Source: Phycisphaeraceae bacterium (GTDB lineage: Bacteria > Planctomycetota > Phycisphaerae > Phycisphaerales > Phycisphaeraceae). From it: 7,399 nt of DNA. Positions 1 through 5,788 of the stretch are shown here, piece after piece. The notes beneath the pieces are model-generated. The model ran no database searches. It saw only the letters and a list, made by a program, of their open reading frames with translations, and was not told the origin of the DNA. The stretch is taken from contig PUNN01000043.1 in the NCBI GenBank assembly GCA_003552605.1, forward strand, positions 1 through 7,399. Reading direction: 5' to 3'. Within the stretch, counting starts at the first letter, position 1. Each line of letters begins with the position of its first letter. The translations under genes and the position numbers were made by a program.

Positions 1-68
1 GGCCTCATCTTCCCCGCCGCAGCGGTTTTGGCCCGGATGCGCGCATCGCTGGGTGTAGTCGTGGTCAT
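1..68 (-). CDS. Start of next operon gene, probably heme/iron ABC transporter permease (partial)
   Basis: An ATG at 68-66 overlaps the TGA stop (67-65) of the preceding gene as ATGA, the usual sign of translational coupling. The frame stays open to the window edge and gives a basic N-terminus, MTTTTPSDARIRAKTAAAGK and onward. No membrane segment or family motif is reached in these 22 codons, so identity rests on context alone. In hut/hmu/FecB-type operons the gene after the periplasmic binding protein is usually a FecCD/BtuC-type membrane permease, and an Arg/Lys-rich N-terminus suits one. A second in-frame-independent ATG at 46-44 exists but lacks the overlap. The product beyond the start is unknown. 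Confidence 0.5.
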   Translation of the reverse strand, partial: MTTTTPSDARIRAKTAAAGKMR

Positions 69-1402
69 GGCGACTCTGGATGAAGCAAGTCCCGGAGTCG
101 CTCAAGGGCTTCAGGAGCACGCGGCCCCGGGCTGGAACTAAACAATACTTCGTCAAGGACGTGCACACGCCTGGATTTCACCGCCGGCATTTGCGACCAT
201 GCCGGATGCTGTGACATATGTGTTTTCACCGCATCCCGCGGCCCGTGTGGGACAATCAGGATGACCTCGGCATTGCGTGCGATCGCTCGTTCAAGATTGA
301 TCGGCGCAAGCGAACGCGTGCCTCCCCCTGTCTCCCCGTCAGGGGCGAGGTCCGCAGCCACGTTTACCCCGCCCAACGCCTTGACCATGCTCCCGAGATA
401 GGAACGGCCACGGAAGGCGTAGAACGCCTCGGGGGTACCGAACAGTGCCAGTGTGCGCGGCTGCGCCTCTGGATGTTCGCCCACGACCCGCTGTACACTC
501 TCTTGCAGCGTGGCCATCTGTTGGGCAGCCTGCTCCTGGCTCTCAGTGATTCGCCCGAGCAGTTCCAGCTTCACAGCGACATCGTCAAGCGACCTGACCT
601 CGAGCAGTGCCACCGGTACGCCCAACGTCCGGCTGATGTTTTCAGCGAAGGGCGCAAAATTGACATGGAGAATCACGAGGTCGGGACGCGCTGCTGCGAT
701 CGCTTCAGTATCCGGGCCGGTCCCATGCTGAATCGGGAATGTGGGGATCGAGCGAGCCGCTTCAGGATGAATATTCCGCTCTGGCACATCAGGCCGGAGC
801 ACCGGGGGATGGTCGAGCGCCATGAGCAGTTCCACCGCAAAGGATGCTCCGGCCACGATCCGCTCTGCCGGTTCGTCAAGGGCGATCTTTCTTCCAGCAT
901 CATCGGTGAGCCGGATCGAGCCGTCCGGGCGTTGTGTCTCCCGGTCCGTTGCCGATGACTGGTCGCACCCACCTGAAGCGAACATCTCGAGCATCATGAT
1001 GATGAGCAACAGCATCTTCATGACACCGGGGTGCGTGGACGTCCCGCCCTTGCCTTCACTGCGAACGTCTCTGCCAGTACTGGCATTGCCAGCCGGCCGC
1101 TCAACCCGGGGAGTGTAGCCCGTAACCTCAGGTCGCCCCGCAAAGCTCGACGTGATCCATCCTGCGTGCGCCTTCTTGAACGCATCGCTGTCACGCCAAG
1201 CTTCGGATTCTTCCCGGGACTCCCAGCAGGTCATGGACAACCATTCCTCTCCGCTCCGTTCATCCGGGGTCCATGTGGGCTCGAGCACTCTGAAGCAGAT
1301 GAAGCCGGGCGTCTCCTCGAGGCCGTATGAGCGCATGAACCGCGCCACGAGCTCCTCACCCTGCCCCTCCTTGACAGTCAGGCGATTGATCACGACGAAC
1401 AT
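65..1402 (-). CDS. Fusion: IsdG-like heme-degrading monooxygenase (ABM) + periplasmic heme/siderophore-binding protein
   Basis: The 445-aa frame joins two proteins. Residues 1-105 resemble IsdG/IsdI/MhuD heme oxygenases of the ABM fold. The IsdG catalytic Asn/Trp/His triad appears present as N6, W69 and H79 (in AWRDSDAFKKAH). Residues 128-146 look like a complete lipoprotein signal (MKMLLLIIMMLEMFASGGC) in mid-protein. Residues 165-445 are a FecB/BtuF-type binding protein (Peripla_BP_2), with RIVAGASFAVELLMALD at 181-197 and GRSYLGSMVKALGGVNVA at 332-349. The start has an ideal SD (GAAAGGAG, 1417-1410) lying inside the end of hutW, with 13-nt gene overlap. The internal ATG at 1021 has no good SD, unlike the other operon genes. 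It could be a true bitopic fusion, two genes merged by an indel, or an assembly error. Heme as ligand is inferred from neighbours. Confidence 0.85.
   Translation of the reverse strand: MFVVINRLTVKEGQGEELVARFMRSYGLEETPGFICFRVLEPTWTPDERSGEEWLSMTCWESREESEAWRDSDAFKKAHAGWITSSFAGRPEVTGYTPRVERPAGNASTGRDVRSEGKGGTSTHPGVMKMLLLIIMMLEMFASGGCDQSSATDRETQRPDGSIRLTDDAGRKIALDEPAERIVAGASFAVELLMALDHPPVLRPDVPERNIHPEAARSIPTFPIQHGTGPDTEAIAAARPDLVILHVNFAPFAENISRTLGVPVALLEVRSLDDVAVKLELLGRITESQEQAAQQMATLQESVQRVVGEHPEAQPRTLALFGTPEAFYAFRGRSYLGSMVKALGGVNVAADLAPDGETGGGTRSLAPINLERAIARNAEVILIVPHGPRDAVKTHMSQHPAWSQMPAVKSRRVHVLDEVLFSSSPGPRAPEALERLRDLLHPESP
965..1021 (-). other. Internal lipoprotein-type signal peptide / possible internal start of the binding protein
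   Basis: ATG at 1021-1019 (fusion residue 128) begins a Lys-plus-hydrophobic stretch ending SGGC (Cys146, codon 967-965), resembling a lipoprotein signal, although Ser at -3 is not the usual Leu. Starting here would give a normal 318-aa binding lipoprotein. The preceding bases (CACCCCGGTGTC) offer no clear SD. A TGA overlaps this ATG as ATGA in the +1 frame. Confidence 0.55.
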
Positions 1403-2829
1403 GGGATCACTCCTTTCTCGCTGTCGAGAACATGCAACCGATGCGGTGCCGTCGGTGGCTGGTAGTCAGGCGACACGTGCTCAACGATACATTCTGTAAT
1501 CACCTTTGTGATGTTATATCCCCAGAAGCAGCCATCGCGAGTCAAGATAAGACGTCCGTGTTGCTCCTCCACCAGCCCGAGACAGATCAGCCTTTCAATC
1601 AGTTCGGCACTAGTCGGCAGCACGGCGCTGAGTGCGGCGCCGTCGACACCTTCACATTCACTCAACTGGTAAGCTGCAAACAAGTCGAGCAGATCCTGCG
1701 GCTGATCAGAGACCATCAGCGCGGCCTCGCGACCATGGGTCATGGCCTCGATATAATGCATAACGTCCATTGCGTTCATATAGCTCACGGTGCCAAGCCG
1801 CCCACCTGCTCCACAGCCCAGTGCAAGGGTGTCCATGGTGCCCATGCGCACCCGGTTGTAGACACTCCGCTCCGCCCGGCAGTCGCCGAAATGATGGAAG
1901 CTGAACCTCTGCCAGTCCGGTCGGTCCATCAGCTCATCGTAGGAATGCGTAAACATCTCATATTCACGCTCACAATCACCAAGCGGCTTCCTCCGCCCCG
2001 CTTCGATCTGTCTGACCAGAGCGCTGCCCTGCATCGGGATCAGGGCGTAGACGCTGGTCGCAGTGGCCGGGGTTCCGATGAGGGTCCGGATGTCGTCGGC
2101 CCAACTGCTGCGGGGCTGATCCGGCAGGTTGTAGATCAGATCAATACTGATCTGCTGAAAGCCGAGCCGCGCAGCCATCGTGATCGTCTCGAGCACCTGC
2201 TCGCGATCGGCAATGCGCCCCACGCTGCGGCGTACCGCGGTGTCGAAACTCTGCACGCCGAAACTCAGCCGATTGACGCCGGCATCGCGCAGATGCAGGA
2301 GATACTGCTCATCCATACCATCCAAACGACACTCCACAGTGAACTCACAATCCGGTGCGAGCCGGTAGCGTTCCCGAATCGCTGAGATCAACCGCGTCAA
2401 CTGCCCGGGCTCCAACGCCGTTGGACTGCCGCCCCCGAAGTAGACCGCGGCGAAGGGCGGCCCCTCCCGTGCCCAGCGGGTCAGACTCATCTGCTCGATC
2501 TGGTTGGCCACGGCATGCGTATAGGCCTGCAAATCCGACCGGCCTTTGGGATGACGGAAAAAGCTGCAGAAGGTGCAGATGCGCGTACAGAACGGAACAT
2601 GCACATAGATTGTGCGCGGCCGGGCCGATGGCTGATTCAGGCGGTCGGCAAGTACCGCCTCCATGGACTCCGGCGCGATACTTGTCGATGGAAGCCCATG
2701 GCGCGCCTCCATATGGCCCCGCACCTTGCGATCAAACCACCCCCATGCGGGCAGACCAGCATCGCGTCGGCGCTGGGCCTCGCTCAGTGCATCTTTCACT
2801 CGCAGATTGCTGTTGCCTTGTGACTTCAT
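1390..2829 (-). CDS. hutW: HutW/ChuW-like radical SAM heme-utilization protein
   Basis: The 479-aa protein is a radical SAM enzyme of the coproporphyrinogen-dehydrogenase-like (HemN/HemW) branch. The [4Fe-4S]/SAM motif CX3CX2C is C81-C85-C88 (CTRICTFC), preceded by IYVHVPF at 74-80, as is typical of HemN-like proteins. Further motifs are GGGSPT at 132-137, RLSFGVQSFD at 187-196 and DLIYNLPDQP at 230-239. ChuW/HutW relatives open the heme ring without oxygen, releasing iron in the cytoplasm with a linear tetrapyrrole product. HutW is favoured over HemN/HemW because a HutX-like gene lies directly upstream with a 45-bp gap and a binding protein lies downstream. The start has SD AGAGGA at 2842-2837. 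The length is somewhat above what I recall for the family. The 3' end overlaps the next start by 13 nt. HemW-type heme chaperone activity remains an alternative. Confidence 0.87.
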   Translation of the reverse strand: MKSQGNSNLRVKDALSEAQRRRDAGLPAWGWFDRKVRGHMEARHGLPSTSIAPESMEAVLADRLNQPSARPRTIYVHVPFCTRICTFCSFFRHPKGRSDLQAYTHAVANQIEQMSLTRWAREGPPFAAVYFGGGSPTALEPGQLTRLISAIRERYRLAPDCEFTVECRLDGMDEQYLLHLRDAGVNRLSFGVQSFDTAVRRSVGRIADREQVLETITMAARLGFQQISIDLIYNLPDQPRSSWADDIRTLIGTPATATSVYALIPMQGSALVRQIEAGRRKPLGDCEREYEMFTHSYDELMDRPDWQRFSFHHFGDCRAERSVYNRVRMGTMDTLALGCGAGGRLGTVSYMNAMDVMHYIEAMTHGREAALMVSDQPQDLLDLFAAYQLSECEGVDGAALSAVLPTSAELIERLICLGLVEEQHGRLILTRDGCFWGYNITKVITECIVEHVSPDYQPPTAPHRLHVLDSEKGVIPCSS

Positions 2830-2874
2830 CCGGTTGTCCTCTGATTCGGCTTCCGAGTGCCGTGGGTGCCCCGG

Positions 2875-3429
2875 TCAGAGCAAGGCACAGCCGTCACGGA
2901 TCGCTTCCCATTGAGCACGGCGTTCGGGAGAGGGAGCCTTCCCTCCAAAGGTGAAGAACACCTTGAAGGCCGCGTGCCCATCGTGGTTGAAAAACTGAAT
3001 ACTCAAGGTCGACACTCCGTCCCTATGTCCGGGCTTTTCGATGGCAAAACTCCGCGCGAGGGTATCTGGAAGCAGGTGCATGTCGACTGTCTTCGTCTGA
3101 ACGTTGAAATACGGACCCGTGCGACTGAAATTACCGAACTGTCCAAAGACCTCGAGCACTCCGGAGCCGTTGGACATGATCACATGGACGTTGCCGACCT
3201 CTTCGAAGCTCCGGATGATTGTTTCCCACTTCGACACATCGAGGGGGCAGACCTGTTCCGCGGGCAGGATGCTCACGATGTCCAATTCCGTCAAGCCGTA
3301 TTGGCGCGCCAACACCGAGGTCATCTGGCTGCGATTCTGCTGGTAGCTCTGTCTGGCGGCGTCCAGTCGCTGTGAACGGGGCGCATCCGGTGATACCGCA
3401 ACGAGTTGTCGTGTTCCAAAAGTGGACAT
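2875..3429 (-). CDS. hutX: HutX/ChuX-like intracellular heme utilization carrier protein
   Basis: The 184-aa protein resembles the HutX/ChuX/HugX family, cytosolic heme-binding proteins that pass heme to the degrading enzyme. Family-like stretches are QYGLTELDIVSILP near residues 41-54, the VGNVHVIMSNGSGVLEVFG strand region in the middle, and the LSIQFFNHDGHAAFKVFF stretch near the C-terminus, which matches the family's FfnxxGxaxFKi pattern. The start is ATG 3429, not the upstream TTG at 3450, because AAAGGAG (3440-3434) lies 4 nt before it. The gene sits 24 bp after the small Cys/His gene and 45 bp before hutW, so one transcript is likely. No HutZ-type flavin-fold partner is visible; its role may be filled by HutW and the IsdG-like domain. 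Confidence 0.88.
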   Translation of the reverse strand: MSTFGTRQLVAVSPDAPRSQRLDAARQSYQQNRSQMTSVLARQYGLTELDIVSILPAEQVCPLDVSKWETIIRSFEEVGNVHVIMSNGSGVLEVFGQFGNFSRTGPYFNVQTKTVDMHLLPDTLARSFAIEKPGHRDGVSTLSIQFFNHDGHAAFKVFFTFGGKAPSPERRAQWEAIRDGCALL

Positions 3430-3453
3430 GGGTCTCCTTTCTATGATCAACGG

Positions 3454-3660
3454 TTAGTTCCGCGACTGGCCGTACCGGTTGTGGCGCGATGCCTCGGGCT
3501 TCGGGCCCGACGGTTCGGTATGCACCCAGCGGTTCAGTGCCCGGTGCAGCGCGACCACCTGTTCACGTGTCAGATGCAGTGTCGTGTTTGCCACGCGGAG
3601 GTGCAACGTGCCGTGCGGACACCATCCGAGTTGCACATAAGTATCGTGTTCAAGGCACAT
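3454..3660 (-). CDS. Small Cys/His protein of the heme operon, function unknown
   Basis: The 68-aa protein begins MCLEHDTYVQLGWCPHGTLH and continues with a short strand-turn region and an amphipathic helix (LTREQVVALHRALNRW, 30-45). C2, H5, C14 and H16 could form a metal or heme site. The pattern, a Cys-containing segment then HxxLHL-x-N-x2-L-x-L followed by a helix, reminds me of short proteins found beside heme genes in Bacteroidota and Planctomycetota (DUF6686-like), but I cannot confirm this. ATG 3660 is chosen because GAAAGGG (3674-3668) lies 7 nt upstream. An ATG at 3681 would add seven residues and has a weaker, more distant AAGG. The gene lies 24 bp before hutX and 40 bp after the prepilin-like gene. 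Its tail is polar and Arg/His-rich. No signal peptide is present, so it is probably cytosolic. Confidence 0.72.
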   Translation of the reverse strand: MCLEHDTYVQLGWCPHGTLHLRVANTTLHLTREQVVALHRALNRWVHTEPSGPKPEASRHNRYGQSRN

Positions 3661-3667
3661 GAATCGG

Positions 3668-3674
3668 CCCTTTC
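3668..3674 (-). promoter_or_regulatory. Shine-Dalgarno for the small Cys/His gene
   Basis: GAAAGGG on the minus strand, 7 nt before ATG 3660. It decides this start over the many upstream in-frame codons, whose region overlaps the end of the prepilin-like gene. Confidence 0.6.
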
Positions 3675-3685
3675 GTGTCATCTGT

Positions 3686-3710
3686 TGTGCGCCTTGACTC
3701 TCAAGGCACA
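3686..3710 (-). other. Hairpin at prepilin-like stop / small-gene leader
   Basis: GCCTTGA (3691-3697) and TCAAGGC (3701-3707) form a perfect 7-bp stem with a 3-nt CTC loop. TGT (3686-3688) and ACA (3708-3710) could extend it across a 2-nt bulge. It includes the stop codon of the prepilin-like gene. No T-run follows on the minus strand, so it is more likely an mRNA processing or stability element, or a coupling structure, than a terminator. Confidence 0.4.
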
Positions 3711-4549
3711 TCGTAGTCATTATCCGTGGCATCGTTGGCCCACAATGCCATGTCATCGAGTTCTCCGGCGCGCATTGTGGCGATGTGACCATCAATGAAT
3801 CCGGTGATCGTGCGGTTGCGGTATCGCCCCTCGGGCAGACCAATGAGTCGAGAGGAATTCAACACCTCCCACTCGTCGCCATCGGCTTCCCACATCGCGC
3901 CGGCCGCATTGGGCGCGGTGGCCCAGAAGTGCCCCTCACTGCCGTCAGCCGCGCCCCCATGCCGTCGTACTTCCGTAAACGCGATCAGTGATGATGGCTG
4001 CTGAACTTCTGCTTCGCGAAACACCACGTGGTGGCCCCGGTTGGGCTTAGCAGTGCCGCCTCGCTGCACGAAGCCCTTGAACAGCGGACCGGCGTGACCG
4101 CCTACGTATACCGAGTTGATGCCGAAGGTGGGGCCGATACTCAGCGAATAGGCCCGGGAGAGCGCCTCGCGGTCACAGTCTGACGCGTGCGGCGGATCCG
4201 GGGTGCCACTGTGAGCATGCATGACATCCCAGGCGTGATCGAGGTGAGGAGCCAGGCGCCAGGGATAGCGGGTAGAGATGGGTGGTCCAAACGTGCGATC
4301 ACCATCTTCTACTGTGACGATCCGGCCGTCGAACGACTCGGGCAACATGCCGTACAGCAATGCACCGTTATGGTCCAGCGAATACTGTGTATACCCGAGC
4401 ATCATCTGTCGCAGATCACTCATGCTCCGGGTCTGGCGACCCGTGTCACGTACCGTGCCGAGCAGCGGCAACATGATGCCCAAGAGCAGTGCGAGGATGG
4501 TGACCACGACGAGCAGTTCGACTAGGGTAAAGGCTCTGTAGGCGAGCAA
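3701..4549 (-). CDS. Prepilin-type (H-X9-DG/DUF1559-like) exported protein
   Basis: The 282-aa protein starts MLAYRAFTLVELLVVVTIL, a type IV prepilin/pseudopilin N-terminus: cleavage between A6 and F7, Glu at +5 (E11), then a hydrophobic helix at 12-31. Prepilin peptidase normally wants Gly at -1; Ala here is a tolerated variant. The C-terminal RYRNRTITGFIDGHIATM (242-259) matches the planctomycete H-X9-DG signature, but Tyr243 replaces the His. The start is assigned to TTG 4549 because GGAG (4561-4558) lies 8 nt upstream and only six residues then precede the cleavage site. The upstream ATG at 4660 would add 37 residues, overlap the PEP-CTERM gene and run through a hairpin. It is probably assembled at or displayed on the envelope. 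Its role in heme capture is inferred only from its position in the operon. Confidence 0.82.
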   Translation of the reverse strand: MLAYRAFTLVELLVVVTILALLLGIMLPLLGTVRDTGRQTRSMSDLRQMMLGYTQYSLDHNGALLYGMLPESFDGRIVTVEDGDRTFGPPISTRYPWRLAPHLDHAWDVMHAHSGTPDPPHASDCDREALSRAYSLSIGPTFGINSVYVGGHAGPLFKGFVQRGGTAKPNRGHHVVFREAEVQQPSSLIAFTEVRRHGGAADGSEGHFWATAPNAAGAMWEADGDEWEVLNSSRLIGLPEGRYRNRTITGFIDGHIATMRAGELDDMALWANDATDNDYDVP

Positions 4550-4557
4550 GGGATGTA

Positions 4558-4561
4558 CTCC
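4558..4561 (-). promoter_or_regulatory. Shine-Dalgarno deciding the TTG start of the prepilin-like gene
   Basis: GGAG, 8 nt before TTG 4549 on the minus strand. It supports a short prepilin leader rather than the long N-terminal extension from ATG 4660. Confidence 0.55.
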
Positions 4562-4574
4562 GGCGAAAAGGCGA

Positions 4575-4596
4575 CGAACACCCGTCAGGGTGCTCG
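4575..4596 (-). terminator. Intra-operon hairpin after the PEP-CTERM gene (weak terminator/attenuator)
   Basis: On the minus strand CGAGCACCC, loop TGAC, GGGTGTTCG form a 9-bp stem with one G-U pair and a 4-nt loop. It lies 22 nt after the PEP-CTERM stop and is followed by TCGCCTTTTCGCC, a short T-run eight bases further on. Its form suits partial termination or 3'-end protection, which would make the PEP-CTERM gene more expressed than the genes below it. Confidence 0.5.
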
Positions 4597-4617
4597 CCGC
4601 AAGTAGAGACGCAAGGT

Positions 4618-5334
4618 TCAGGTGCGGTGCCGCGTGCGACGCGTGAGCGCCACGAGGCAACCGAGTCCCAGCAGAGCCAGCGAGGCCGGCTCCGGGATGA
4701 CCTGTGTATCAACGCTGGCTTCCATCAAGGATGATGAAGTCACACCGTAGCCGAAATCAATGTGGAAAGCCTCGGCTGTGAACGGTGCGGTGAATATCCA
4801 GCGGTGGGCGACAATGTCGGCAGGGAATCCGCCACCCTCCTGTGCCTCGCGATCCAACTCTGTGTATTCGAGGTCAGGAAGATCAGTGACGGAGTCGCCG
4901 TTCAGCAGGACATCGTCAGTGTCGATGTCCTGTCCCCACGTGCGCAGTTGAATCTGAAAGCGGGTGACCAGCGTACGGTCCTCCTCGTCGAAGCCGGGCA
5001 CCACAATACGCGGCTCGATCACGCCGCTCGGCGAGTAAATGTTGCCACCGCTGGTGGTAAAGCTTCCGCTTGCGGGATGAGCGGCATCGAACAGATCGGC
5101 CGTGCCGGCAGGGGTGAGATCTGCGGCGTCTGGAGCATTCGGGCCGGCAGGTGAACCGAGGAAGTCGGCCCAGTGCTGATAAGTGGTCCGCGTCTCCAAG
5201 GCGGTGGTGTCATCCGCCGGCCGGTCCCAGTCAGGGAACACGAAGGCGCCATGCGCTGCAGGCGCAAACATGCCGGAAACAGCTACACCCAAGGTGGCAA
5301 GAACGCTCAGTCTGGTGGTTGTGTGAACGGTCAT
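4618..5334 (-). CDS. PEP-CTERM exported protein of the heme operon, unknown domain
   Basis: The 238-aa protein has a Sec signal peptide (residues 1-30; hydrophobic core LSVLATLGVAVSGMF, cleavage near AAHGA). The C-terminus VIPEPASLALLGLGCLVALTRRTRHRT (212-238) has PEP at 214-216, a transmembrane helix and a basic tail, the signal processed by exosortase (EpsH/XrtA family) in Gram-negative bacteria. The middle is acidic, rich in Asp, Thr, Gly and Pro, and looks beta-rich; I recognise no named domain. Scattered His (H54, H86, H177, H191) and Tyr residues could bind heme, but no hemophore motif is evident. ATG 5334 is chosen over 5349 because GGAG (5347-5344) lies 9 nt upstream. The gene heads the operon after the leader. 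Inference: a secreted or surface protein helping heme capture. A structural matrix protein is the alternative. Confidence 0.85.
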   Translation of the reverse strand: MTVHTTTRLSVLATLGVAVSGMFAPAAHGAFVFPDWDRPADDTTALETRTTYQHWADFLGSPAGPNAPDAADLTPAGTADLFDAAHPASGSFTTSGGNIYSPSGVIEPRIVVPGFDEEDRTLVTRFQIQLRTWGQDIDTDDVLLNGDSVTDLPDLEYTELDREAQEGGGFPADIVAHRWIFTAPFTAEAFHIDFGYGVTSSSLMEASVDTQVIPEPASLALLGLGCLVALTRRTRHRT

Positions 5335-5354
5335 TGTAAACATCTCCATTTGTC

Positions 5355-5371
5355 CGATGCAGCGAGCATCG
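5355..5371 (-). other. Hairpin just upstream of the PEP-CTERM ribosome-binding site
   Basis: CGATGC and GCATCG form a 6-bp stem around a 5-nt loop, ending 7 nt before the GGAG of the PEP-CTERM gene. It may modulate translation start, but a short stem like this can also arise by chance. Confidence 0.3.
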
Positions 5372-5440
5372 AAGGTTGTGTGAATCAGAGGTTCGTTGGG
5401 CGCCGCAGCTACGCCCCGCGACGCTCGCTCATGAGGCTGC

Positions 5441-5455
5441 TCAACAGTGAATCAT
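5441..5455 (-). CDS. Putative 4-codon leader ORF (MIHC)
   Basis: ATG ATT CAC TGT TGA on the minus strand encodes Met-Ile-His-Cys. It lies 8 nt after AAAGGAG (5470-5464), a ribosome-binding site at least as good as any used by the full genes here. No long frame begins at this ATG, so the site either drives a minimal leader peptide or is a relic of a lost start. It lies 106 nt upstream of the PEP-CTERM start, in the untranslated leader of the heme genes. A second short frame, ATG 5432 to TAG 5409 (MSERRGA), follows directly. The peptide's His and Cys are possible heme/metal ligands, but a regulatory role is speculation. Confidence 0.35.
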   Translation of the reverse strand: MIHC

Positions 5456-5463
5456 GGGCCGTG

Positions 5464-5470
5464 CTCCTTT
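5464..5470 (-). promoter_or_regulatory. Strong Shine-Dalgarno in the heme-operon leader
   Basis: AAAGGAG on the minus strand, 8 nt before ATG 5455, which opens only a 4-codon frame. The quality and spacing of the site make it notable in an otherwise non-coding leader. Confidence 0.5.
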
Positions 5471-5491
5471 CTCGCCCACCGTTGTCAGCGC

Positions 5492-5535
5492 AATAAATAA
5501 GGGAACCTGTGCGATGAGGGTCGCGGGGGTTCCCT
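5492..5535 (-). terminator. Terminator-like hairpin after hemP
   Basis: On the minus strand AGGGAACC and GGTTCCCT form a perfect 8-bp stem enclosing a 20-nt loop, followed at once by a T-rich run (TATTTATT). It lies about 60 nt after the hemP stop. It probably ends or attenuates the dtxR-hemP transcript, with read-through or a second promoter feeding the PEP-CTERM/hut genes. The loop is longer than in a classic terminator. Confidence 0.6.
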
Positions 5536-5593
5536 GGCTGGCAAACGGCTGGCTGGGCTGATGCGGTGTGTTGGCGGTCAGGTTGTTGGTGTT

Positions 5594-5788
5594 CTACTTG
5601 TTCAGAATTAACCTTCCGTTGCGGGTTACACGAAGTCGGTACAATTGCCCTTCATGGCTGATTGTCAGTTCGCGCTTGCCGCGGAACAGCTCGCGCGAGT
5701 CCACGACATCGGATCGAGTGGCCTGCTCGGGTTGGGACTCGTAACGGTGCTCATCTTTTCCCGGGCGGGGAGCATCCATCACATTCAC
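5594..5788 (-). CDS. hemP: Hemin uptake protein HemP/HmuP
   Basis: The 64-aa protein (61 aa if begun at ATG 5779) has a variable polar N-terminus and the conserved HemP C-terminal half: SRELFRGKRELTISHEGQLY (31-50), then RLRVTRNGRLILNK (51-64), matching the family pattern of a Leu-phi-Gly segment, an I-x-H-x-G-x-x-Y-x-L-R-x-T core and a basic LIL-x-K end. In Bradyrhizobium and Burkholderia, HmuP/HemP is needed to switch on heme-uptake genes together with iron regulators, so it is probably a small transcriptional co-activator. The GTG at 5788 overlaps the dtxR stop as GTGA, indicating translational coupling; ATG 5779 is an alternative and neither has a strong SD. Linkage to a DtxR-family regulator suggests the two act together on the downstream genes. 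Confidence 0.9.
   Translation of the reverse strand: MNVMDAPRPGKDEHRYESQPEQATRSDVVDSRELFRGKRELTISHEGQLYRLRVTRNGRLILNK

Noticed and set aside
218..958. 246-aa plus-strand reading frame
   Set aside because: It is antisense to the binding protein, which has clear family motifs; no SD and no recognisable domain. It is a GC-rich shadow frame.
1432..2385. 317-aa plus-strand reading frame opposite hutW
   Set aside because: It lies antisense to the well-supported radical SAM gene, with no recognisable protein features.
3454..3843. 129-aa version of the small Cys/His protein
   Set aside because: The first 54-61 residues overlap the end of the prepilin-like gene, have no SD and look like shadow sequence; the start at 3660 has a good SD.
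5173..5496. 107-aa plus-strand frame across the heme leader
   Set aside because: It runs antisense through the PEP-CTERM signal-peptide coding sequence and the leader, with no SD or protein family resemblance.
5355..5500. Riboswitch in the heme-operon leader
   Set aside because: The leader has hairpins and mini-ORFs, but I recognise no conserved riboswitch core; structure and covariance searches would be needed to claim one.
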